A stretch of 64,000 nt of DNA from Echinicola soli (GTDB lineage: Bacteria; Bacteroidota; Bacteroidia; Cytophagales; Cyclobacteriaceae), in the NCBI RefSeq assembly GCF_006575665.1, contig NZ_CP041253.1:873501-937500 (forward strand), written 5' to 3'. The notes beneath the pieces are model-generated. The model saw only the letters and a list, made by a program, of their open reading frames with translations, had not been told where the DNA came from and did not search any database. Shown in pieces: positions 53,956 through 62,610 of the stretch. Every line of letters starts with the position of its first letter. Positions within the stretch are counted from its first letter, which is position 1. The translations under genes and the position numbers were made by a program.

Positions 53956-55578
53956 ATGAAACCGATCCTAAAAGAAACTGCTTTTTTGCTATTATTGCCC
54001 ATTCTGCTGGCCGCCTGCTCAGGAGAGGCCACGAAGGAATCACCTACCTATTTTCCCCTGGACAGCCTCATGACCAGGGACCAGGTAGGGGCGTCCAACT
54101 TACCAGAAGAAATAGCACCCGTGGAGGCTCCATTTGCCATGCCAGAATTCAAAAAACCTGTTTTCCCGGATTTGACGATCAATATCCAAGAGCACGGTGC
54201 CGAAGAAGGAAAATTGGCAACAAGTATTATCCAGGGAGCCATTGATGAGGCCAGTGCCCAGGGCGGTGGCATGGTGGTGGTGCCAGCCGGAAAGTGGAAG
54301 ACTGGTCGGATCAGCCTAAAGAGTAATGTCAATTTCCATCTTCAAGAAGGCGCTGAGCTTTACTTTAGTGGCCAGTTGGAAGATTATAGACCTGCAGTCT
54401 TTACCCGGCATGAAGGAGTGGAAGTGATGTCACTGGGTGCTTGCATCTATGCATATCAGCAAGAGAACATTGCCATTACCGGAAAAGGCACTTTGTACGG
54501 ACCGGAAGAAGGCCCCGTGAAGGAACAAATGATGACCGAGGATGTTACCGAGAAATTTGTGCCCATCGAAAAACCTGTGGAAGAGCGGGTGTACGAAGGC
54601 TACAATGGAGAGTCCATTTTCTTGCCCATGTTCATTTCCCCTACTGATTGTAAGAACGTTTATATCGAAGGCGTGACCCTGGAACGCACGGCATTTTGGA
54701 ACATCGTACCCGTGTACTGTGATGGCGTGATCATCCGTGGGGTGACGGTCAACTCGGTGGGAATTCCCCGTGGTGATGGCATAGACATTGAGTCTTCCAG
54801 AAATGTCCTGATCGAATACTCCACACTAAACAATGGCGATGATTGTTTTACGATGAAAGCTGGACGAGGCAAGGACGGTATACGGGTAAATAAACCAACC
54901 GAGAATGTAGTAGTCCGCTATTGCTTGGCAAAAGAAGGGCATGGTGGCATTACCATTGGCAGTGAGACAGCAGGAAAAATCAACAACCTCTATATACACG
55001 ACTGTGTATTTGACAACACAGGTGTAGGCATCCGCTTCAAAACCCGTCGTCCCAGAGGTGGTGGAGGGCAAAATCTCTACTACGAAAGGCTGAGGATGAA
55101 CCTTCGCCAGACGGCATTCCGCTGGGATATGCTTGGACAGGAGCTGTATGTAGGGGATCTGGCCAAAAGAAAGCCACTCCGGGAAGTCAATGAGCTTACA
55201 CCAAAGTTTAAGGATATCACCATCAAGGACATCTTAGTGGAAACAGCATCTACGTTTGTCAATATTAATGGGATTCCTGAATCGCCATTGGAAAATCTAC
55301 ATATGGAAAATGTGGTGGTCAAAGACAGCAAGAAATTTTTCAATGCTGATGATGCCAAGAATTTGACCTTTAAGCATGTGGAAGTGACCAGTCAGGATTC
55401 GTTGATGAAGTTTTTGGACACCAGGAATGTAGTGTTTGAGGATGCTGTATTTCATGTGCCTGGAGGAAAGGTTTTTACCCAGATGAAAGGAGACTTGACC
55501 GATAGCATTCGTTATATAAACACCCAACCACAGCAACCGGAAAATTGGGAAACATCAACTTATGTGAAAAATGAGTAG
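53956..55578 (+). CDS. GH28 polygalacturonase-like glycoside hydrolase (lipoprotein)
   Basis: 540 residues from ATG 53956. Signal with lipobox LLAAC (Cys21). It hydrolyses galacturonic acid polymers. The right-handed beta-helix and GH28 active-site set are visible: GDGIDIESS, NNGDDCFTMKAG, EGHGGITIGSE and VGIRFKT. A TTG 6 bases upstream extends the frame slightly. The following PL10 gene overlaps by 8 bases, so both are co-translated. It begins the pectin locus. Confidence 0.92.
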   Translation: MKPILKETAFLLLLPILLAACSGEATKESPTYFPLDSLMTRDQVGASNLPEEIAPVEAPFAMPEFKKPVFPDLTINIQEHGAEEGKLATSIIQGAIDEASAQGGGMVVVPAGKWKTGRISLKSNVNFHLQEGAELYFSGQLEDYRPAVFTRHEGVEVMSLGACIYAYQQENIAITGKGTLYGPEEGPVKEQMMTEDVTEKFVPIEKPVEERVYEGYNGESIFLPMFISPTDCKNVYIEGVTLERTAFWNIVPVYCDGVIIRGVTVNSVGIPRGDGIDIESSRNVLIEYSTLNNGDDCFTMKAGRGKDGIRVNKPTENVVVRYCLAKEGHGGITIGSETAGKINNLYIHDCVFDNTGVGIRFKTRRPRGGGGQNLYYERLRMNLRQTAFRWDMLGQELYVGDLAKRKPLREVNELTPKFKDITIKDILVETASTFVNINGIPESPLENLHMENVVVKDSKKFFNADDAKNLTFKHVEVTSQDSLMKFLDTRNVVFEDAVFHVPGGKVFTQMKGDLTDSIRYINTQPQQPENWETSTYVKNE

Positions 55579-56659
55579 TTTATCGAAACGCATCGTAGTC
55601 GCTGCTGTCCAATTTTTGGCCATTTCCACCTTGGCCATGGCCCAAAGCGAAAAAACCCTCTCCTGGAGTGCCGCCCAAAGGCAAGATCAGGCGTGGTACA
55701 GCAGTGATGAGGCCAAGAGAATTGCAGACAATGTATTGGTTTACCAACATGAAAATGGCGGCTGGTATAAAAATATCGACATGGCTGAGCCACTCAGCAA
55801 AAATGGGCAGAAACAGCTTCTAAAAGAAAAAAACGACCCCAAGGGAACCACCATTGACAATGGTGCCACCATTTCCCAGCTGGAATATTTGGGAAAGGTC
55901 TATCACACTACGCAGGAAGAAAAGTACAAAGCAGCTTTTCTAAAAGGCATCGACTACCTGCTCGAAGCCCAGTATGAAAATGGTGGATGGCCGCAGTATT
56001 ACCCTATCCGCAAAGGATACTATCAGCACATTACCTATAATGACAATGCCATGATCGGGGTGATGCGGCTGCTCCGCGAGGTGGCGGAGGAAAATTCGTC
56101 TTATGACCTTGTGGATGCCAAAAGGAGGGCTGCTTCTAGAGAAGCGATTGACAGAGGGCTTGAAACGATCCTGAAAACCCAAGTGAAAATCAACGGAAAA
56201 CTCACCATCTGGTGTGCCCAGCATGATAAAAACACGCTGGAGCCAGTGAATGCAAGAGCTTTTGAGCTGGCCAGCCTCAGTGGGGCCGAGAGTGTAAATA
56301 TCGTACGATACCTCATGCAGTTGCCAAATCCAGGTTCCGCCGTCATCAATGCGGTAGAAAATGCCGTAGCCTGGTTTGAGGGGCATAAGGTCGAAGGTAA
56401 GGAAATCAAAAAGGTAAAAGATGCCAGCTTGGCAAAAGGATATGACCTCGTCGTGGTGGATCAGCCGGAAGCATCACCGCTTTGGGCACGGTTTTATGAC
56501 CTGAAAACACAGCAGCCGATTTTTGTTGGCCGTGATGGCATAAAAAGAGCTGAGCTCAAGGACATCGAATATGAGCGGCGCGTAGGTTATAGCTATTTGG
56601 GAAATTATGCAGGACGCTTGCTTGAGAAGGAATACCCTCGGTGGAAGGCAGGGCTGTAA
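55571..56659 (+). CDS. PL10 pectate lyase
   Basis: 362 residues, with signal peptide (VVAAVQFLAISTLAMAQ). It cuts polygalacturonate by beta-elimination. The PL10 (PelA) fold is shown by NVLVYQHENGGWYKNIDM, GTTIDNGATISQLEYLGKV, ENGGWPQYYPIRKGYYQHIT, YNDNAMIGVMRLLREV and VGYSYLGNYAGRL. Periplasmic. The stop is followed by a 500-base gap, so it ends the two-gene unit. Confidence 0.92.
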   Translation: MSSLSKRIVVAAVQFLAISTLAMAQSEKTLSWSAAQRQDQAWYSSDEAKRIADNVLVYQHENGGWYKNIDMAEPLSKNGQKQLLKEKNDPKGTTIDNGATISQLEYLGKVYHTTQEEKYKAAFLKGIDYLLEAQYENGGWPQYYPIRKGYYQHITYNDNAMIGVMRLLREVAEENSSYDLVDAKRRAASREAIDRGLETILKTQVKINGKLTIWCAQHDKNTLEPVNARAFELASLSGAESVNIVRYLMQLPNPGSAVINAVENAVAWFEGHKVEGKEIKKVKDASLAKGYDLVVVDQPEASPLWARFYDLKTQQPIFVGRDGIKRAELKDIEYERRVGYSYLGNYAGRLLEKEYPRWKAGL

Positions 56660-57161
56660 GATTGTAGTCTAGGTATCTGGGAGTTTCTTTGATATAAAAC
56701 CCACCTATATCAGATTGAAAGAATAGAATAGTGGAAAATCTGATCAACCAACGGTACCTTTCCCCCTGAGTTGAATCTGTGTGCAATCAAAACCGACCTC
56801 GGTTCTAACTGATGTTTAGACAGGCACGCCCTTATCCCCTAACTTTCCCCCTCTATCCAACTTTCATGAGGAATATTTAGACAATTGTAGGGATTATAAA
56901 TTCCTAACAGTCAATTTTTTAAAACATTATTAAGCTGAAGTAACCTTCAAATTTTATGATTTCTGGAAAAAATTGCATTTAAGTGGATGCATGCTTATAG
57001 CAGCAGGTAAGTACAGGGAGGTTTTTTATTGGAGGAAAATAACTTTGTATAAGCTACAAAAACCCAATGAACTGTAGTTCTTTCAATTAGAAGTCTTGCC
57101 GCTTGATCTGAAGTGTAGGATGGGGTCAGAAGAGACCATGCTGTAACAAAACCCAGAAGCA
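56660..57161. other. Intergenic region before the sigma factor gene
   Basis: About 500 bases. A TAACTTTG box lies at 57040-57047. No gene or RNA seen. Confidence 0.45.
57040..57047 (+). promoter_or_regulatory. Possible -7 element for the ECF sigma gene
   Basis: TAACTTTG fits TAnnTTTG and stands 115 bases before the start codon. Confidence 0.4.
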
Positions 57162-57734
57162 ATGAATTATGAAGGACTAAATGATACGCAAATATGGAAG
57201 CTGATTTCGGCGGATGACAGGAAGGCTTTTGGCTATTCATTTAAATTGTACGCCAAAGCCCTCTTCAGGTATGGTCAGAAATTCACCAGTGCCCGCCAAG
57301 TGGTGGAAGATGCCATCCAGGATGTCTTTTTGGACCTTTGGAACAAGCGCAAAACCACGAATATCGACCAGTCCATCAAGTTCTATCTATTTACGGCATT
57401 CAGAAGGGAAATCATCAGGAAGCTGTCTCGGCTGAGGATGCAGGAGCCCATGGACTATTTTACACCCGAACACCTATTGGAGGCTTCTTACATGGAAGGG
57501 CTTATTGTGCAGCAGGGGAAAAATGAATCCAACCAGAAGTTGTACAAGGCCATCAGAAACTTGTCAGAGCGACAGCGAGAGGCGGTTTATCTCCGCTATT
57601 TTGCCAATTTGACGTATAAGGAAATATCAGGAATGATGGGGATTAGTGTAGAAGCGCTGTATAACCTGATCTTTAAATCCATCAAAGTGCTCAAGGCTTC
57701 CCTGCGGGAAAGCGTACAGTATCAGACAAAATAG
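57162..57734 (+). CDS. ECF-type RNA polymerase sigma factor
   Basis: 190 residues. Region 2 has FSYSLYAK-like text (FGYSFKLYAKALFRYG, ARQVVEDAIQDVFLDLWNKR); region 4 shows LSERQREAVYLRYFANLTYKEISGMMGIS. FecI-like in context: a FecR gene and a SusC with STN domain follow in the same direction, the standard Bacteroidota arrangement for a polysaccharide locus. Likely targets are the susC/D promoters. Confidence 0.94.
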   Translation: MNYEGLNDTQIWKLISADDRKAFGYSFKLYAKALFRYGQKFTSARQVVEDAIQDVFLDLWNKRKTTNIDQSIKFYLFTAFRREIIRKLSRLRMQEPMDYFTPEHLLEASYMEGLIVQQGKNESNQKLYKAIRNLSERQREAVYLRYFANLTYKEISGMMGISVEALYNLIFKSIKVLKASLRESVQYQTK

Positions 57735-57882
57735 TTTTTTTTAATAGATATGCTGTTTGAGCAACATGATTCTTAACAATTGACTGAAAATTTTAAGTTT
57801 TATGCAAATATCAAATTTTTCTTACAAAATAATGATGAGAATTTAACGATATACTCCCCTTATGATTAAAGGGCAATAGATT

Positions 57883-58959
57883 TTGAACAAATCATTTCGA
57901 CATATAGAAGATTTTCTCGAGGACGAGACTTTCCGCACCTGGGTACTCAGCAAAGGAAATATGAGGAGTTTGTTCTGGGAGAATTGGCTGAAAGACCATC
58001 CCGGCCGATCGGCGATCTTGTATGAAGCAAAGGAAATCTTGCTTGCTTTGGAAGAGGAGAATGTAGAGGAAGAAGTCTGGAATGAAGCCGATCAAACGAG
58101 GCTTCTGAACACGATCAATACGGCTATTGATTTACCCGACCGGCAGCCTGAAAAAGGTAAAGTCAGAGAGCACTATTCCACCAAGAGCAATCAATTTATT
58201 TGGTTGAAAGTGTCGATGATTTTATTGGTAATGGTGGTGAGTGCTGTTATTCTCAGCAATCTTGGGGTATTCCGCGAGCCTTTACCAGCAAACAAGGAGG
58301 AGCTTGGTTGGATTACACGAGAGGCTCTTCCTGGAGAGAAGAAGAAGGTATCTCTCCCCGACGGAAGTAGTGTGGTTTTGAATTCGGGGAGTATGCTTCG
58401 GTATAGAGCGGACTTTGGAACTATCCACCGGAATATCACCCTCCATGGGGAATCCTATTTTGAGGTGGCTAAAGATTCGTTGCTGCCTTTTAAGGTCTAC
58501 AGTGGTGAGCTGATGACCGAAGCGGTGGGCACGGCATTTAATATTACCGCCTTCGACGGGGAACCCACAGCAGTGAAATTAATAAAAGGGAAAGTAAAGG
58601 TAGAGCTGCAGCCAAAGAACACTACAGAAGTTGACCGAATTTACCTGGATCCAGGGGAGCAGGCCCTGGCATCAGCGGAGGCCTTTTCCAAAGGCACGTT
58701 TGATCTGCGCACGGCACTGCTCTGGACAGAAGGGACATTGTATTTTGATGACCAGCCATTGTCCAAGGTCATAAAGGCACTGGAAAGATGGTATGGTGTA
58801 ACGATAAAAACGGAAGGGCAAAAGCCTTCCGCGCTACGGGTCTCGGGGGAGTTTCACCGGGATAATCTGGAAAATGTTCTTCAGAGCATTTCTTACTCGT
58901 TTGATTTTGATTTTAACATTGATCACAAACAGGTTTCAATACATTTTAATAAGCATTAG
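57883..58959 (+). CDS. FecR-type anti-sigma regulator
   Basis: 358 residues from a TTG at 57883 (no better ATG; frame closed upstream). The N-terminal cytoplasmic part includes WENWLKDHPGRSAILYE. A single membrane helix (VSMILLVMVVSAVILSNLG) is at about 106-125. The periplasmic FecR domain has VSLPDGSSVVLNSGSMLRY and YFEVAKDSLLPFKVYSGEL, and a C-terminal DUF4974-like end (LSKVIKALERWYGV). It transmits the signal from SusC to the sigma factor. Confidence 0.93.
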   Translation: MNKSFRHIEDFLEDETFRTWVLSKGNMRSLFWENWLKDHPGRSAILYEAKEILLALEEENVEEEVWNEADQTRLLNTINTAIDLPDRQPEKGKVREHYSTKSNQFIWLKVSMILLVMVVSAVILSNLGVFREPLPANKEELGWITREALPGEKKKVSLPDGSSVVLNSGSMLRYRADFGTIHRNITLHGESYFEVAKDSLLPFKVYSGELMTEAVGTAFNITAFDGEPTAVKLIKGKVKVELQPKNTTEVDRIYLDPGEQALASAEAFSKGTFDLRTALLWTEGTLYFDDQPLSKVIKALERWYGVTIKTEGQKPSALRVSGEFHRDNLENVLQSISYSFDFDFNIDHKQVSIHFNKH

Positions 58960-59065
58960 TCAGTATGATAACATAACCCAAAACAACAATTTATCCCAAT
59001 GGAACGCTGAAAACTCGGGCATTTAGGATCCCGGGCGGCAGCATTAACAATTAACCTAAATACCA

Positions 59066-62000
59066 ATGATTATGAAGAAAATGTTACACAGCCTTTACAG
59101 CCTGGGCAGGTTATGCCTGGTGGGGTTTGTAATGCAGGTGTTTTTGATCAGCACCTTGCATGCTGAAAGGCATGCAGACCAAGACCCAAAAGACCTAAAT
59201 GAAATTATGGTGAGCCTCAATGTAAACAATACCTCCATGGAGGATGTGCTGGCCACCCTGAAGACCAAGACAGATTTTTCCTTTGTGTACAATAAGGGAA
59301 TGGTCAGCAAATTGGCACCGGTAACCTTGCATGTGGCCAACGAAAGTTTGGAGGATGTACTGCTTCAATTAGCAGATTCACACCAGCTTTCCTTCCAGCA
59401 GGTAAATGACCGTATCAGCGTCAAGGCAGCAGAGGTCAACAAACGCGAAGTGACACCCGCAGCAGTAAGAGTGACCATCACCGGTACCGTGACCGACGAA
59501 GAAGGAGAGCCGCTTCCAGGAGCGACTGTGACGGTAGTAGGAAGTTCTAAGGGAACTGTTACAGATGCAGATGGAAAGTATTCACTTGATGTAGAAGAGG
59601 GCGAGACGTTACAGTTTAGCTTTATTGGCTTTGAGAAGCAGCAGCAAGTAGTGGGTAACCAGTCCGTGATTGATGTAGTCCTGAAAATGGATGAGAGCTC
59701 GCTGCAAGAAGTAGTGGTCGTAGGTTATGGAGAGCAGAAGAAAGAACACTTGACAGGAGCGGTAGAAACGGTAGATATGGAGGAGCTTGAAGATCTTCCT
59801 GTTGGTGACCTTGCTACTGCTATGCGAGGAAAACTACCGGGTGTTAATATCTCAGGTGGTTCAGCTCGTCCAGGAAGAAAGCCTGTCCTTACGATTAGAA
59901 ATCCTATTTCAATGTCAAAAGATGGTGGGAATAACCAGCCTTTGTACATTATCGATGGAGTGCTGCAGATCGATGAACAGGGGCGAAATGATGCTACCCT
60001 ATTTAACCAACTGGATCCATCTGAAGTAGAAAGCATTAGTATTTTGAAAGATGCAGCGGCGGCCGTATATGGATCCAGAGGTGCCAATGGAGCCGTAGTG
60101 ATAAAAACAAAACGTGGTAAAGCAGGCCCTCCCAAGTTTAGTTATAATGGTTCCTTTGGTATCACCGATGAACAGTACCGTACAAAAATGCTAAGCGCAG
60201 CAGAATATGGTCGGTTTATGAATGAACTTAATGGCCCCTATGGTAACCCAAATATCGATAGAAATGCCAGTAATAGTGCCAATTATTTCTTTTCAGATGA
60301 TGAAATTGCCCATTTTGAAAACAATAGTTATGACTGGCTCGATCGAGCGTGGTCTTCAGCCACCACACAGAGACACTCTGTTAATGCCAGCGGTGGTGCA
60401 GAAGGAGCAACCTATTTTGCGGGTGTTTCTTATTATCAACAAACAGGGAACCTGGCAAATGTAGACTATGACAAATGGACCTTCCGTGCAGGGACAAGTG
60501 TCGATATTGCGACCGGCTTGAACGCAAACTTACAGGTGTCTGGTAATTTCTCGAACCGCTCATCCACTTTTAATAAAGTAAGCGGCGAAAATGAAGAAGA
60601 TGATTATAACAACCTCCTTCGTGCACCGAAATATGTCCCTCCTTATATTAACGGAATGCCTGTGAATATTCCTCAAGGCGGAGTTGGTGGAGATGGCTAT
60701 CATTACTTTGCCATCCAAGACCTTAATAACTTCGCAACTAATGAGAATCAGACGTTAACGTTTAATATGAACGTAGCGTATGAGGTTCCTTTTGTTGATG
60801 GATTGGCATTTAGAGCTACTTACGGTAGAAATATGGGAAACGGAAAACTTCATCAATTAGGGACCGTCTATAAGCTTTATAATTTTGAGCAAAGCGGGGA
60901 AAACGGTCATATTTATTTGCCGGATGCACAGGTGATCGGTGATCCAGTGGAAGTAGAGAATGGAGACCGTATCTTCTATAGAAATTCCGATAGTTTCTCC
61001 CATCAGATGAATTTTGTAGGTACTTATAATAAGACATTTGGAAAGCACACCATTGGTGCTCTGGCTACTATTGAGCGTAGTGAATCCGAAGGCTCGCAAC
61101 AGCAAGTAAGAAGAGAAGAAGTGGCACCCAATTCAAATGGTGAATTTAACTCGGCATTTGGCCCACAAGAAGGATATACTTGGAAGTATGAGTCAGGTGC
61201 ACTTTCTTATGTGGGGCGTGTGAACTACCGGTATGACGATAAATACCTTTTTGAGTTTTTGTATCGCTCTGATGCATCTACCAAGTTCGCTCCTGAAAAT
61301 TACTGGGGACACTTTTACTCCCTTTCAGGTGGTTGGATTATCTCCGAAGAGGACTTCTTCGATTCCAATGTGATTGATTTCTTCAAAATCCGTGTATCCC
61401 ATGGTAAGTTAGGAAAAGACGATACCAAAATGTGGGCTTGGAGGCAGCGTTATACATATCAAATAGCACAGGGTGCTGTATTTGGTGGCGACGCGGGTAC
61501 ATCTGATGGATTTAAGATGGAACTATCGCCAAACAGAGACGCCATCTGGAGTGATGATTATAAGAATAACCTCGGTATTGATATGAGGTTTTTGAACAAC
61601 AGGTTATCTGTTACGGCTGATGCGTTTTATAACAAAGGACGAAACATGCTGATTGAACGAACAGGCTCCATACCATTCTCCATTGGTGGTACTGTGGCAG
61701 CAGAGAATTATGGTGAAGTTAACTTCTGGGGTGGAGAGCTTTCTATTGGATGGCAGGATGATATTGGCCCGGACTTTAGCTATGGTATTGACTTGAACAG
61801 CGGCTGGAGTACCAATAAGGTACTAGTGGGCAATTTTGATGAAAGCTCAGCTTTGCCTTGGAATAATGGCCCTGGAGAGTCTTCCATGATCGGGACATGG
61901 GGCTATGATTACCTTGGAATGTTTAAAAACCAAGCTGAAATCGACGCCTACGTAGATCAGTATAATATCCAACAAGTGTTTGGTACACCGGCAGATCAGC

Positions 62001-62593
62001 TTAAGCCTGGCATGCTGTATTACCGTGATGTTCGCGGAAATCATTTGGGTGATGGTGAGTTTGCCGAACCAGATGGTGTGATCAATGATAATGACCGTGT
62101 AGAGATTCAGCGACCTAACTCTACATATGGTATTGGTTCTACTATCCGGTTGAAGTACAAGCAGTTTAGTTTGCAGGCAACACTTGGCATGTCTTGGGGA
62201 GGATATCATGATATCGACGCCCGGAACATTGATATCGAACCAAGAATTGACCAAAGTTTCCAAAGTGTGCCAAAAATATGGAACAATATCTATAACCCGG
62301 ATACCAATCCGAATGGCACCATGCCCAACCCCTATTTTGCTGAAATCAATAACAGACCGTCAGAATTTTGGAGGGTAAGTAGTTTTAGGTTTTCCATGCC
62401 AAACTTAAATGTAGGGTATTCCCTGCCAAAGCAAACTGTTGAAAAATTGAACCTGTCGGCATTGAGTGTAAGGGTTAGTGCCATTAACCCGGTGAACTTT
62501 GTGAATCCATATTCCTATAAGAGTGCTAACAGTTCATGGTATGGATACCCAACGTTAAGTACCTATTCCCTAGGTCTAAACATCAGACCATAA
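59066..62593 (+). CDS. susC: SusC-type TonB-dependent receptor with STN domain
   Basis: 1175 residues. Outer-membrane importer for pectin-derived oligosaccharides (substrate inferred from neighbours). Signal peptide (LCLVGFVMQVFLISTLHA), STN domain at about 45-105 (MEDVLATLKTKTDFSFVY), carboxypeptidase-regulatory-like domain at about 130-210 (GTVTDEEGEPLPGATVTVVG), the TonB/plug region with LQEVVVVGYGEQKKEHLTGAV, and a 22-strand barrel with a typical C-term YSLGLNIRP. The STN domain marks FecI/FecR-controlled SusC proteins. An ATG at 59072 is an alternative start. Confidence 0.95.
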   Translation: MIMKKMLHSLYSLGRLCLVGFVMQVFLISTLHAERHADQDPKDLNEIMVSLNVNNTSMEDVLATLKTKTDFSFVYNKGMVSKLAPVTLHVANESLEDVLLQLADSHQLSFQQVNDRISVKAAEVNKREVTPAAVRVTITGTVTDEEGEPLPGATVTVVGSSKGTVTDADGKYSLDVEEGETLQFSFIGFEKQQQVVGNQSVIDVVLKMDESSLQEVVVVGYGEQKKEHLTGAVETVDMEELEDLPVGDLATAMRGKLPGVNISGGSARPGRKPVLTIRNPISMSKDGGNNQPLYIIDGVLQIDEQGRNDATLFNQLDPSEVESISILKDAAAAVYGSRGANGAVVIKTKRGKAGPPKFSYNGSFGITDEQYRTKMLSAAEYGRFMNELNGPYGNPNIDRNASNSANYFFSDDEIAHFENNSYDWLDRAWSSATTQRHSVNASGGAEGATYFAGVSYYQQTGNLANVDYDKWTFRAGTSVDIATGLNANLQVSGNFSNRSSTFNKVSGENEEDDYNNLLRAPKYVPPYINGMPVNIPQGGVGGDGYHYFAIQDLNNFATNENQTLTFNMNVAYEVPFVDGLAFRATYGRNMGNGKLHQLGTVYKLYNFEQSGENGHIYLPDAQVIGDPVEVENGDRIFYRNSDSFSHQMNFVGTYNKTFGKHTIGALATIERSESEGSQQQVRREEVAPNSNGEFNSAFGPQEGYTWKYESGALSYVGRVNYRYDDKYLFEFLYRSDASTKFAPENYWGHFYSLSGGWIISEEDFFDSNVIDFFKIRVSHGKLGKDDTKMWAWRQRYTYQIAQGAVFGGDAGTSDGFKMELSPNRDAIWSDDYKNNLGIDMRFLNNRLSVTADAFYNKGRNMLIERTGSIPFSIGGTVAAENYGEVNFWGGELSIGWQDDIGPDFSYGIDLNSGWSTNKVLVGNFDESSALPWNNGPGESSMIGTWGYDYLGMFKNQAEIDAYVDQYNIQQVFGTPADQLKPGMLYYRDVRGNHLGDGEFAEPDGVINDNDRVEIQRPNSTYGIGSTIRLKYKQFSLQATLGMSWGGYHDIDARNIDIEPRIDQSFQSVPKIWNNIYNPDTNPNGTMPNPYFAEINNRPSEFWRVSSFRFSMPNLNVGYSLPKQTVEKLNLSALSVRVSAINPVNFVNPYSYKSANSSWYGYPTLSTYSLGLNIRP

Positions 62594-62610
62594 CCTAAAA
62601 ATTGAATATA